Shown here: positions 34,490 through 42,573 of the stretch, in pieces | Numbering within the stretch: the stretch's first letter is position 1 | Layout of the letters: the number at the start of each line of letters is the position of its first letter | NCBI RefSeq assembly: GCF_011764545.1 | Contig: NZ_AP022870.1 | Coordinates: 6,578,001-6,642,000 of the forward strand | Direction: 5' to 3' | From: Phytohabitans flavus | GTDB lineage: Bacteria; Actinomycetota; Actinomycetes; Mycobacteriales; Micromonosporaceae | Length of the DNA stretch: 64,000 nt | Made by a program: the position numbers and the translations under genes | Notes under the pieces: generated by a model | Database searches by the model: none | What the model was told of the DNA's origin: nothing | Seen by the model: the letters and a program-made list of their open reading frames with translations, nothing else

Positions 34490-35798
34490 TCGCCACTCCC
34501 GTTCAGGGTGTTGAGGTGGGACTGAGCCTCCCGGACCGAGGGCAGCGGGCCGTCCACTGTCCAGTACCGGCGGCCGGCGATCAGCAGCTTCTCGGCGGGG
34601 AATTTCGTGATCACCTCGCACCCGTCGGCGGTGACCACGACCTCCTCCTCGATCCGGGCCGCGGAGTAGCCGTCGCCGGCCGGCCAGTACGTCTCCAGCG
34701 CGAAGACCATGCCCTCTTCGAGCACCTCGGGATGGTCCAGCGAGACGAGCCGGCTGAACACCGGCTTCTCCCAGATCGCGAGCCCGACGCCGTGCCCGTA
34801 CTGGAGAGCGAACGCGGCCATCTCGTCCGGGAAGCCGAACTCCTCCGCGCGCGGCCACAGCGAGACGATGTCGGCGGTCGTCGTGCCCGGCTTGACCAGC
34901 GCGATCGCCTGGTCCATGTACTCCCGGCACCGGGTGTACGCGTCGCGCATCCCCCGCGACGCGCTGCCTACCGCGAAGCAGCGGTAGTAGCAGGTGCGGT
35001 AGCCCATGTGGCTGTGCAGGATGTCGAAGAACGCCGGGTCGCCGGGGCGGATCAGGCGGTCGCTGTACACGTGGGGTGGGGCGCGCACCGCTCGCCGGAG
35101 ATCGCGTTGACCCCCTCGACGTACTCGCTGCCGAGGTCGTAGAGGACCTTGCTGACCAGGCCCACGCACTCGTTCTCGCGCACGCCCGGCCGGAGGAACT
35201 CGTACAGCTCCTCGTATGCCGCGTCGACCATCGAGCACGCCTGCGCGAGCAGGCTGATCTCGTCGCGGGTCTTGATCCGGCGGGCTTCGAGGAAGACCTG
35301 CTGGCCGTCCACGACGGTCAGCCCTTCGGCCTGCAACGCCGCCAGGATCGGCATCTCGATGAGGTCGACGCCGATCGGCGCGTCGGCGACGCCGTGCTCG
35401 CGCAGCACGGTGGCGACCTTCCTGGCCACGTCGGCGGCGATACCCGCGTCCGGATGGAACGCGCCCCGCAGCGTGGAGATGCCGGCCCGCGCCCGCTCCT
35501 CGCCGTCGAGCCAGGGGTTGTAGAGCTGATGGTGCCGGGCGGCGGAGCCGAAGTCCCAGATCACCGGCTCGCCGCCGCGCGGGAGCACGGCAAACCGGAT
35601 GAGCTTGTCCATCGCCCAGGTGCCGATGTGCGTTGACGTCAGATAGCGGATGTTGGCGAAGTCGAAGGTGAGCAGCGCGCCGAACTCCGACGCGTCCAGC
35701 TGCGCCTTGAGCCGGTCAAGGCGCTCACGGCGCAGCCGATCAAGGTCGACTCGCTCTTCCCAGTCGACGGCATTCGTACCGAACGTGCGGATAGCCAC
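34486..35798 (-). pseudogene. M24-family (Xaa-Pro aminopeptidase/creatinase-fold) hydrolase, frameshifted
   Basis: A pita-bread-fold enzyme of about 437 residues once repaired. The GTG at 35798 has a GAGGAGG site five bases upstream and gives AIRTFGTNAVDWEERVDL; longer starts lack a ribosome site. The first frame ends near NAISGERCAPHP; the second resumes with HVYSDRLIRPGDPAFFDILH and contains GHGVGLAIWEKP and the EEGMVFALETYWP metal segment. One lost C in the run at 35073-35076 explains the shift. Homologues include prolidases, creatinase and ectoine hydrolase, so hydrolysis of an amidine or imide bond in a compatible-solute-like compound is possible. Confidence 0.88.
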
Positions 35799-35937
35799 CG
35801 CGTCCTCCTCACTGAGGCGACACCCCAAGTGAAGGACGTGTTAAGGGCTCGTGTCAAGCGTCACTTAACGGCTGCCCGGGCCCCGGCGGAAATGTGGAGC
35901 GCAGCGGAGCATTTTCGTTGGGTGGGTGTTCAGTGGA

Positions 35938-36599
35938 TCAGGGCTCTTCGTGCACGTACCAGACGCCAACCGCGGGCGTGACCCCGTCGTTGCGGTACCG
36001 GTGGGGGTACTCGACGCGAACGAGACCGCGTAGCCGGGGCGCAGCAGGTGCTCCTCGAAGCCCAGCGTGAGGGTCAGCTCGCCCTGGAGCAGAAACCCGT
36101 ACTCGAAGCCGGAGTGACGCATGAGCTGGTCGCCGCTGGACGAGGTGCCGCCCGGCGCGTACGTCACCAGCAGGAAGTCGATCCGCGTGCCGGGCAGGTG
36201 GCCGAGGCGCTCCCAGGTCACGCCGGAGTCGAGCCGGAGCACCTCGCGCGCTTCAGGCCGGACGATCGGGCCGATGCGGTGCCCGGCCGGCTGACTGAGC
36301 CCGTGCACCGCCTGGAGCACCGCGCCGGAGAGCGGCCCGCCGACCGGCCCGCGATCCGCCGCCGGGGCCGACTCCGCCTCGGCGCCGTCGAAGACGTCCT
36401 CGACGGAGATCTCCAGCGCCTTGGTGATCGCGTACAGCGTGCTGACCGAGGGTCGACTCTTGCCCGTCTCGATCTGGGAGATCAGGCTCGCCGACACGCC
36501 CACCGCCCGCGCCAGGGCGCGCAGGCTCATGCCGTGGCGCTGCCGCGCCTCGCGGATGCGCTCGCCGACCGGTGGGAGTGCAGTGGTCACGCACCGCAT
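35938..36599 (-). pseudogene. XRE-cupin transcriptional regulator, frameshifted near the end
   Basis: An N-terminal XRE helix-turn-helix (GERIREARQRHGMSLRALAR, then VSASLISQIETGKSRPS) is joined to a C-terminal cupin sensor (GTRIDFLLVTYAPGG to EYGFLLQGELTLTLG). The frame runs past the expected end because one C is missing from the run at 36003-36007. With it restored the cupin ends TPHRYRNDG...VGVWYVHEEP and stops at 35938, about 220 residues. It lies upstream of, and on the same strand as, the catabolic operon and probably controls it by sensing a pathway metabolite. It is divergent from the TrkA-N/RyR gene. Confidence 0.88.
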
Positions 36600-36683
36600 C
36601 GTACAGCCCTGCTGAACAAAGTCATGCGGGCCATTGATCGCTTTGAGTCATACAATAGCTACTCACCGGATATGGAGGTGGGC

Positions 36684-38404
36684 GTGGCCGGCGACAAGCG
36701 GTACACCCCCGTCCCGGCGTGCGCGCACTCTTCATCGCCGCGGCGGCGCTGTCCCTCCTATTCGGATACATAGGACTTCACCAGTACATGGGGGAATCGG
36801 CCCGGTTCACCGACGTCCTCTACAACGCGCTCCAGCTCTTCGTCCTCGGGTCACCGATGACCGACGACGGAGGCCCATACCCGATACCCCTGGAGATCGC
36901 CCGCTTCGCCGCGCCCGGCGTCACGTTCTACGCACTTGTCGAGGCGCTGCGGCTTGTCTTCGCCTCGGAGGCCGAGCGGCTGCGCGCGCGGCGGGCGCGC
37001 AACCACGTGGTGATCTGCGGCCTTGGACCGGTGGCAACGACCTTGTCCCGGCAGCTCAGGGCAGCCGGCCACACGGTTGTACACATCACCGACAGCCCCA
37101 GCCAGGCCATCGGCAGGGGCCGGCGCTCCCTTCTCTGCGTGGTGGGCGACGCGCGCAACCCGGATGTACTGCGGGCGGCCGGCGTCGCGCACGCCAACGC
37201 CGTCTATGCCTGTGCGGAGGACAGCGCGACGAACACGGCCATCGCGCTCGCCGCCGGCCGCCGGCAGCGCGGCGAACGCCCGCTGGCCGTCTACGCCCAG
37301 GTGCAGGACCCTGAGCTCTGCCTCGCGCTCCAGGCGCGGCACCTGGGCACCACCGAGCCGCCGGCGATCCGGCTCGACTTCTTCAACGTCGACGACCTGG
37401 CCGCGCGCCATCTGCTGGCCAAGGAGCCGATCGTTCCCCCGCTCGACCGGCCACCACGGTTCCTCGTCGTCGGCGCCACGGCGTTCGGCCGCGCGATCAT
37501 CGTGGAGCTGGCCCGGCAGTGGCGGGTGCTCGCGCCGGCCGTGATGTGGCGGGTCGAGGTGGCCGTCGTCGACGACATGGCGACCCAGGTGATCGACGAG
37601 CTGGGCTTCCGGTACCCGTTTCTCAACAAGGTCTGCGACCTGCGGCCGTACGACGGAGACCTGCTCACCGTGCTGGCCGGGCCGGACGCCCCGGAGGTGC
37701 CCGACCGGGTTTTCATCTGCGACGACGACGAGCAGGTGGCGCTGAAGACCGCGCTGATCGCCGACCGCCTGTGGCGGGGTGGGCCCGGCACGGTGATCGT
37801 CCGGCAGGACCAGCTCGCCACCCTCCAAGCCGCCTTCGACGGGGCCCGGGACGAGCGACTGTTCGACGAGGTGTCCGGCACGCTGCGCCTCTTCGGGGTC
37901 GTCGACGCGGCGTGCGATCCCGGCCTGATCCGCGACGACCTCGGTGAACGCCTCGCCCGCGTGGTCCACGAGACCTACCTGGTCGCCCGGCAGCGGCGCG
38001 GCGAGGGGCCGGACGAGACCCCGTCCATCGCGCCCTGGCAGCGGCTGCCCGACCGGTACAAGGTCGAAAACCGCGCCCAGGCCGCCGACATCGGGCGCAA
38101 GCTGCGCGCGATCGAGTGCGTCCTCGCGCCACGCGTGGCGGCCGGAGGTGAACACACATTCACCTCCCAAGATGTGACTCGACTCGCCATCATGGAGCAC
38201 GAACGTTGGCTGAGCGCTCGGCTGCGCGAAGGCTGGCGGTTCGCCGAAGAGCTGGATGACGACCGTATGCTCCACCCGGGAATCCGCAGGTGGGATGACC
38301 TGCCGGACAGCATGCGGACGGTCAACTCGGACGCCATCCGCGAGCTGCCCGGGATGCTCGCCGACTACGGCTTCCGGATCGTCCGGATGAGGGAAGGTTC
38401 GTGA
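36684..38404 (+). CDS. Membrane TrkA-N protein with C-terminal RyR domain
   Basis: First gene of a three-gene cassette. Two hydrophobic segments (about residues 14-32 and 75-92 of the corrected protein) precede a TrkA-N Rossmann domain (NHVVICGLGPVATTLSRQL, near 107) with GDARNPDVLRAAGV. A second Rossmann-like unit starts RFLVVGATAFGRAIIVELA (near 260), and a RyR domain closes the protein (EHERWLSARLREGWRF, then HPGIRRWDDLP, from about 505). The GTG at 36684 has GGAGG five bases upstream, but it reaches the main frame only if one C is restored in the run at 36706-36710; without that the start is a GTG at 36719 with no ribosome site. It probably senses a nucleotide-derived ligand at the membrane. 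Confidence 0.85.
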
Positions 38405-38878
38405 ATGGCGCGCATTGGGATAACCGGACACGCCCGGCTGGTGGGCGAGACCACCGAGCTCGTGTACGGCGCCGTGGTTGCCGCCCTCCGTCCCTATGCG
38501 GGCTCCAAGCTGCACGGCATCACGTGCCTGTGCGACGGCGCCGATCAGATCTTCGCGCGGGCGGTGGTCGACAGCGAGGGCGCCCTTCAGGTCGTCCTGC
38601 CTGCCGCAGACTACCGGGACAACATCATCGATCGCGACGACTTCGACCACTTCCTCTCCAAAGCGATACAAGTCGCGACAATGCCCTTTCGATACTCCAA
38701 TCGGCAGGCATTCCGCGCGGCGAGCGAAGAGCTGCTTCGCCGCAGCGACGTGCTCTTCGCCGTCTGGGATGGCGAGCCCTCCCGCCAGCTTGGCGACACG
38801 GCGGATGTCGTCGCGGTGGCCCGAGACCTCGGCGTGCCGGTGGTTGTGGTGTGGCCGGCCGGCGCCCAGCGCCTGTGA
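38405..38878 (+). CDS. SLOG-family nucleotide-binding protein
   Basis: A 157-residue Rossmannoid protein of the SLOG superfamily (the LOG/YspA/DprA-A-like group). It starts MARIGITGHARLVGETTELV, with the GITGH signature, continues with TCLCDGADQIFARAVV and a FAVWDGEPSRQLGDTADVVA segment, and ends in a hydrophobic strand. SLOG domains bind or cleave nucleotides and are recurrent sensors or effectors in bacterial conflict systems. The ATG directly abuts the stop of the TrkA-N/RyR gene, so the two are co-translated. No catalytic role is proven by the sequence. Confidence 0.82.
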   Translation: MARIGITGHARLVGETTELVYGAVVAALRPYAGSKLHGITCLCDGADQIFARAVVDSEGALQVVLPAADYRDNIIDRDDFDHFLSKAIQVATMPFRYSNRQAFRAASEELLRRSDVLFAVWDGEPSRQLGDTADVVAVARDLGVPVVVVWPAGAQRL

Positions 38879-38931
38879 GCGGCTATTCGCGCAGGACCTG
38901 GCTACGCGAAAGGACCCAGGTGGTAGACACT

Positions 38932-40292
38932 ATGGCGGTGGATTCTCCCTCGTCCTCTTCATCGCGATGCCCGGAAGCACGATGGGCGCCCAAGCCACGT
39001 GGACTGACATCGAGGAGATCAAGCACCACCTGTACATCCCGGTGGCGGGTGAGCTGGGCGAGCAGCTCGGCATCGCGGTCGACCTGCGAATCGAAAAGGA
39101 CAAGACCAGCCAGGGGATGATCCATCAGTCGATGTTCAACGAGGCCCTCCTGGCGCCGGTCTACATAGCCGACCTTTCCGGAGCGAATGCCAATGTCTAC
39201 CTGGAGCTGGGCGCCAGGTGGGCACTGCGTGACAACGTAACGGTGCTCACCTGCCAGGACCTGGCGCACGACATCAAGTTCAACGTCTCCGCCAACCGCG
39301 TTATCCGGTACGGTCGCGGGCCCTCCGAGATAGAGCTGGCCCGGCAGCAAATCGTCGCGGCGATCGTGGAAGGGCTGCGGGGTAAGCACATCGACAGCCC
39401 GGTCCGGCAGAACGCGGCTGTCGTGAGTGTCAGCCAGACGGAGTTGGCAGGCTTGCGGTCGGAGGTGGCGAGACTCCGCGAGGAGCGCGGTGAGGAGCTT
39501 GTCGCCGCCGCCCTGAAGGCCGACCACGAAGAGCGCATACGACTGCTGAATATGGCGCTCGACAGCAATCCGGGAAACTATCGGGCGCATTTCCAGCTCG
39601 GCGTCTCCCTGCGCATGCAAGGCGACTCCGCGGGAGCGCTGACGCACCTCCAGCGGGCGACACGGCTCAATCCGGAAGACGCGCACATCTGGCAGGAGCT
39701 GGGCGTCACCCAGAGCCAGCACGGCGACCTGGACGAGGCGATCGAGTCGTTGAAGCAGGCGCTGTCCGTTGACCCGACCTCCGCCGAGGCACACTCAAAC
39801 CTCGGCGGCGTCTACCGCCGCAAGAGCAGATCAGACGACCCGGCAAAGCCACTCGACACGGCGATGCTGCGGCTGGCCCGCGATGCCTACCAAGAGTCCG
39901 CGAAAATCAACGCGAGGGACACGTACCCACTGCTGAACGTGGCCAAGCTCGATCTCCTCCTCGCTGGCCAGGACGCCGATCACCGGCACAAAGCCCTGGA
40001 GACCTACCGGACCCTCGAAGACCTGGCTCGGTATACCGCTAGGACGGAGGGTGACAACGACCCGTGGCGCTGGTTTGACCTGGCGGAAATCCTGGCGGTA
40101 AACGGAAAGCCGGGTGACGCGGTCGAGGCGCTGAGCCAGGGCTTCGCTCGCCTGGAGGAAAACTACTGGGGCACGGCGGCTCAGTCCGCGAGCGCACCGC
40201 TACGGGATTTCATCGTGACCGCGGCATTGCCCGAGGATCGCGTCTCGTCGGTTAAGGCAATTCTGGAGGAGTACGAGAGCCGCCTCGGCTGA
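38932..40292 (+). CDS. Deoxyribosyltransferase/TIR-like domain with TPR repeats
   Basis: Third gene of the cassette. The N-terminal 120 or so residues form a nucleoside-deoxyribosyltransferase or TIR-like Rossmannoid domain: an LVLFIAMPGSTMG first strand, IADLSGANANVYLELGARWAL with the candidate catalytic Glu (residue 92), and VTVLTCQDLAHDIKF. A short coiled segment (about 150-180) leads into TPR repeats (from about 185: NYRAHFQLGVSLRMQGD, DAHIWQELGVTQSQHGD, SAEAHSNLGGVYRRK). The ATG at 38932 has AGGTGG eight bases upstream and gives MAVDSP; one C missing at 38947-38949 then joins it to the main frame. Without that correction the start would be the ATG at 38967. Confidence 0.82.
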
Positions 40293-40295
40293 GCG

Positions 40296-41267
40296 TCACT
40301 CCAGGTGATATCGCAGCCATCGCAGCTGGCGGCGCACGTGCACAGCCTCGCCGCCCTCGTGGTGGTTGAACGGGTACGCGTAGAGCACCCGGTCGTCGGC
40401 GCCGTACTGGTTGTACGCCGCGTACACCGTGCTCGGCGGGCACACCGTGTCGCGCAGCCCGGTGCCGAAATGCGCGGGCGCGTTGGCGCGACGGGCGAAG
40501 GCCACACCGTCCATGTAGGACAGCGTGCGCCGGGCCGCCTCCTCGGCCTCCCGGTGCACCGCCAGGAACGTGACGATCTCGCCGTACGGCGCGGCGTCGG
40601 TGATGTCGATCGCGCGCTGGACATGGCACATGAACGGCGCCGTGCTGAGCAGCGCGGCGAGGTCGCGCACGAGCCCGGCGACCGCGAGCGCCAGCCCGCC
40701 GCCCTGGCTGTTGCCGGCGACGGCGACCCGCGCCGAGTCGACACCGGGTAGCGCGCGGACCGCCTCCACAGCGCGTACGGCGTCGGTGATGAGCCGGCGG
40801 TAGTAGTAGTCGTGCGGGTCGAGGATGCCGCGGGTGACCGGCCCGGGCCCGCCCAGCGCGGTGCCGTACGGGTCGGGGGTGTCGCCACCGGTGCCGTACT
40901 GCCCACCCTGCCCCCGGGAGTCCATGAGCAGGTGGGCGTACCCGGCTGCCGGCCAGGTGAGCCGCTCGTGGGGCAGCCCGCGGCCGCGCCCGTACCCCAG
41001 GTACTCCACCACCGCTGGGATTGGATCGTCCACACCGGCCGGTCGCGTGTACCACGCTCGGATGGGATCACCGCCGTACCCGGCGAACGTGACGTCCCAG
41101 GTGTCCACAAGCGACAGCTCGTTCCGGTACGGCCGGCAGTCGACGAGGATCGGCTTGGCAGCCGCCGACTCCACAGTGGAGCGCCAGAAGGCGTCGAAGT
41201 CGGCCGGCTCGGGCACGTCCGGCGCGTACCGCTCCAGCTGGCTCAGGGGAAGGTCGAAGAGCGGCAT
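40296..41267 (-). CDS. Acetyl xylan esterase (AXE1/CE7 family)
   Basis: A 323-residue alpha/beta hydrolase of carbohydrate esterase family 7, which removes acetyl groups from xylo-oligosaccharides or cephalosporin C. It begins MPLFDLPLSQLERYAPDV and has the family blocks RGQGGQ, the nucleophile elbow GNSQGGGLALAVA, and a late HHEGG catalytic histidine. It starts within the stop of the lacI gene (TGATG), so both are transcribed together. It deacetylates oligomers for the GH3 and GH67 enzymes encoded nearby. Confidence 0.92.
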   Translation of the reverse strand: MPLFDLPLSQLERYAPDVPEPADFDAFWRSTVESAAAKPILVDCRPYRNELSLVDTWDVTFAGYGGDPIRAWYTRPAGVDDPIPAVVEYLGYGRGRGLPHERLTWPAAGYAHLLMDSRGQGGQYGTGGDTPDPYGTALGGPGPVTRGILDPHDYYYRRLITDAVRAVEAVRALPGVDSARVAVAGNSQGGGLALAVAGLVRDLAALLSTAPFMCHVQRAIDITDAAPYGEIVTFLAVHREAEEAARRTLSYMDGVAFARRANAPAHFGTGLRDTVCPPSTVYAAYNQYGADDRVLYAYPFNHHEGGEAVHVRRQLRWLRYHLE

Positions 41268-42304
41268 CAGGCGGCCCGCCCCAAGGGTGCGGTGCTCTCC
41301 CGGACGATCAGCTCGGTGACGAGGTCGATCCGGCTGGTGGCCAGCTCCTCGCCGCGGGCCAGGTCGAGCAGCATCCGGGTGGCGGTACCGGCCATGTCGC
41401 GCAACGGCTGGTTGACCGTGGTGAGCGCCGGGCCGACCCAGGTGGCCACCGGCAGGTTGTCGTAGCCGACCACGGACAGGTCGCGCGGCACGTCGAGGCC
41501 GAGATGGCGGGCCGCCCGCATCACGCCCATCGCCTGGATGTCCGAGCCGGCGAAGATGGCCGTCGGACGGTCGGGGCGCTGGAGCAGCTCCAGGCCGTGG
41601 TCGTTGCCGCTGTGCGCGGCGAAGTTGCCGTATCGCACCAGGTCGGGGTCGACCGCCACGCCGGCCTCGTCGTGCGCCGACCGGAAGCCGGCGACGCGGG
41701 CCCGGCTGCACAGCACGTCCTCCGGACCGGAGATCACGGCGATCCGGCGGTGCCCCAGCTCCAGCAGGTGGCGGGCGGCGAGCAGGCCGCCGTTCCAGTT
41801 GTTGGAACCGACGGTGGGCACCGACGCGGACGTGGCGCTGTCGGTGTCGACGACGACGAACGGGATCCGCTGCCGCAGGAGCTGGCGCTGCTGGGCCTTG
41901 GTCAGGTGGCAGAGCACGAGGACCACACCGAGCGGCCGCCGGGCGAGCACCGTGTCCAGCCACTGCGCCGACGGGCTGTGTGCGCCGTCGAGCTGGGAGA
42001 GCACGATGTCGACCTTGGCGCCGGCGGTCACCGTCTCCACGCCCTTGATGATCTCCATCGCCCAAGCCGTGTCGAACTCGTGGAAGACCAGGTCGACCTG
42101 CTGCGAGGTGGCCTGCTGGCGGTTGGCGCGGCGGCGGTACCGGTGACGCTCCAGGCTGGCCTCGACGCGCGCGCGGGTCTCGGGCGCGACGTCCGCGCGC
42201 CCGTTGAGGACCTTGGACACGGTCGTGACGGAGACGCCGACCTCACCGGCGATGGTGGCGATCGTCGCGGATCCGGGCTTGGCGACCGGACGGGGAACGG
42301 TCAT
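41267..42304 (-). CDS. LacI-family transcriptional regulator
   Basis: A 345-residue LacI/GalR repressor. The ATG at 42304 gives a short tail and then the helix-turn-helix and hinge (ATIATIAGEVGVSVTTVSKVLNG), followed by a periplasmic-binding-protein-like sensor (VDLVFHEFDTAWAMEIIKGV, VGSNNWNGGLLAARHLLELG, VVGYDNLPVATWV). It is divergent from the GH3-transporter operon, and GGAAA-N-TTTC sites lie in front of both. It is the probable xylo-oligosaccharide-responsive repressor of the locus and of itself with the esterase. Confidence 0.93.
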   Translation of the reverse strand: MTVPRPVAKPGSATIATIAGEVGVSVTTVSKVLNGRADVAPETRARVEASLERHRYRRRANRQQATSQQVDLVFHEFDTAWAMEIIKGVETVTAGAKVDIVLSQLDGAHSPSAQWLDTVLARRPLGVVLVLCHLTKAQQRQLLRQRIPFVVVDTDSATSASVPTVGSNNWNGGLLAARHLLELGHRRIAVISGPEDVLCSRARVAGFRSAHDEAGVAVDPDLVRYGNFAAHSGNDHGLELLQRPDRPTAIFAGSDIQAMGVMRAARHLGLDVPRDLSVVGYDNLPVATWVGPALTTVNQPLRDMAGTATRMLLDLARGEELATSRIDLVTELIVRESTAPLGRAA

Positions 42305-42325
42305 CGAAAACTCACGCAGCCTACT

Positions 42326-42338
42326 CGGAAAGTTTCGG
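42326..42338. promoter_or_regulatory. LacI operator candidate before lacI
   Basis: CGGAAAGTTTCGG, 22 bases upstream of the lacI start. It is a nearly symmetric GGAAA-N-TTTC element of the kind reported for xylanolytic LacI regulators in streptomycetes (a GAAACTTTC core), and it shares 11 of 13 bases with the site at 42507-42519. Confidence 0.55.
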
Positions 42339-42451
42339 CAGACTCCGCCACGGACGGCCCGACCTTGGCCAGCCTCGCCAAGGCCGGGACAGCCACGCCC
42401 AGGCATGACCCACAGGACCATACACCAAGTTGACCATTGCAATCGACCCTC

Positions 42452-42481
42452 TTGACATCGATCGCTACCGACGCCTAAGTT
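42452..42481 (+). promoter_or_regulatory. Promoter of the GH3-transporter operon
   Basis: TTGACA at 42452-42457 and TAAGTT at 42476-42481, separated by 18 bases. This is a close match to a housekeeping sigma promoter. Transcription would begin near 42488, about 85 bases before the GH3 ATG and just upstream of the operator candidate at 42507, so a bound repressor would block elongation. Confidence 0.55.
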
Positions 42482-42506
42482 GCCGCCATATGTAACGGAG
42501 TTGTTG

Positions 42507-42519
42507 CGGAAATTTTCGA
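42507..42519. promoter_or_regulatory. LacI operator candidate before GH3
   Basis: CGGAAATTTTCGA, the second copy of the element found before lacI. It lies about 20 bases downstream of the predicted transcription start of the GH3 operon, a good place for repression. Confidence 0.55.
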
Positions 42520-42573
42520 GCAATCAACTCCTCCGACGCGGCGATTCGCGCCCCCAGACATCGAAGGGGTGGC

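Noticed and set aside
34486..35798. Two separate genes for the N- and C-terminal halves of the M24 hydrolase
   Set aside because: The C-terminal half has no start or ribosome site of its own and the halves join exactly with one added C.
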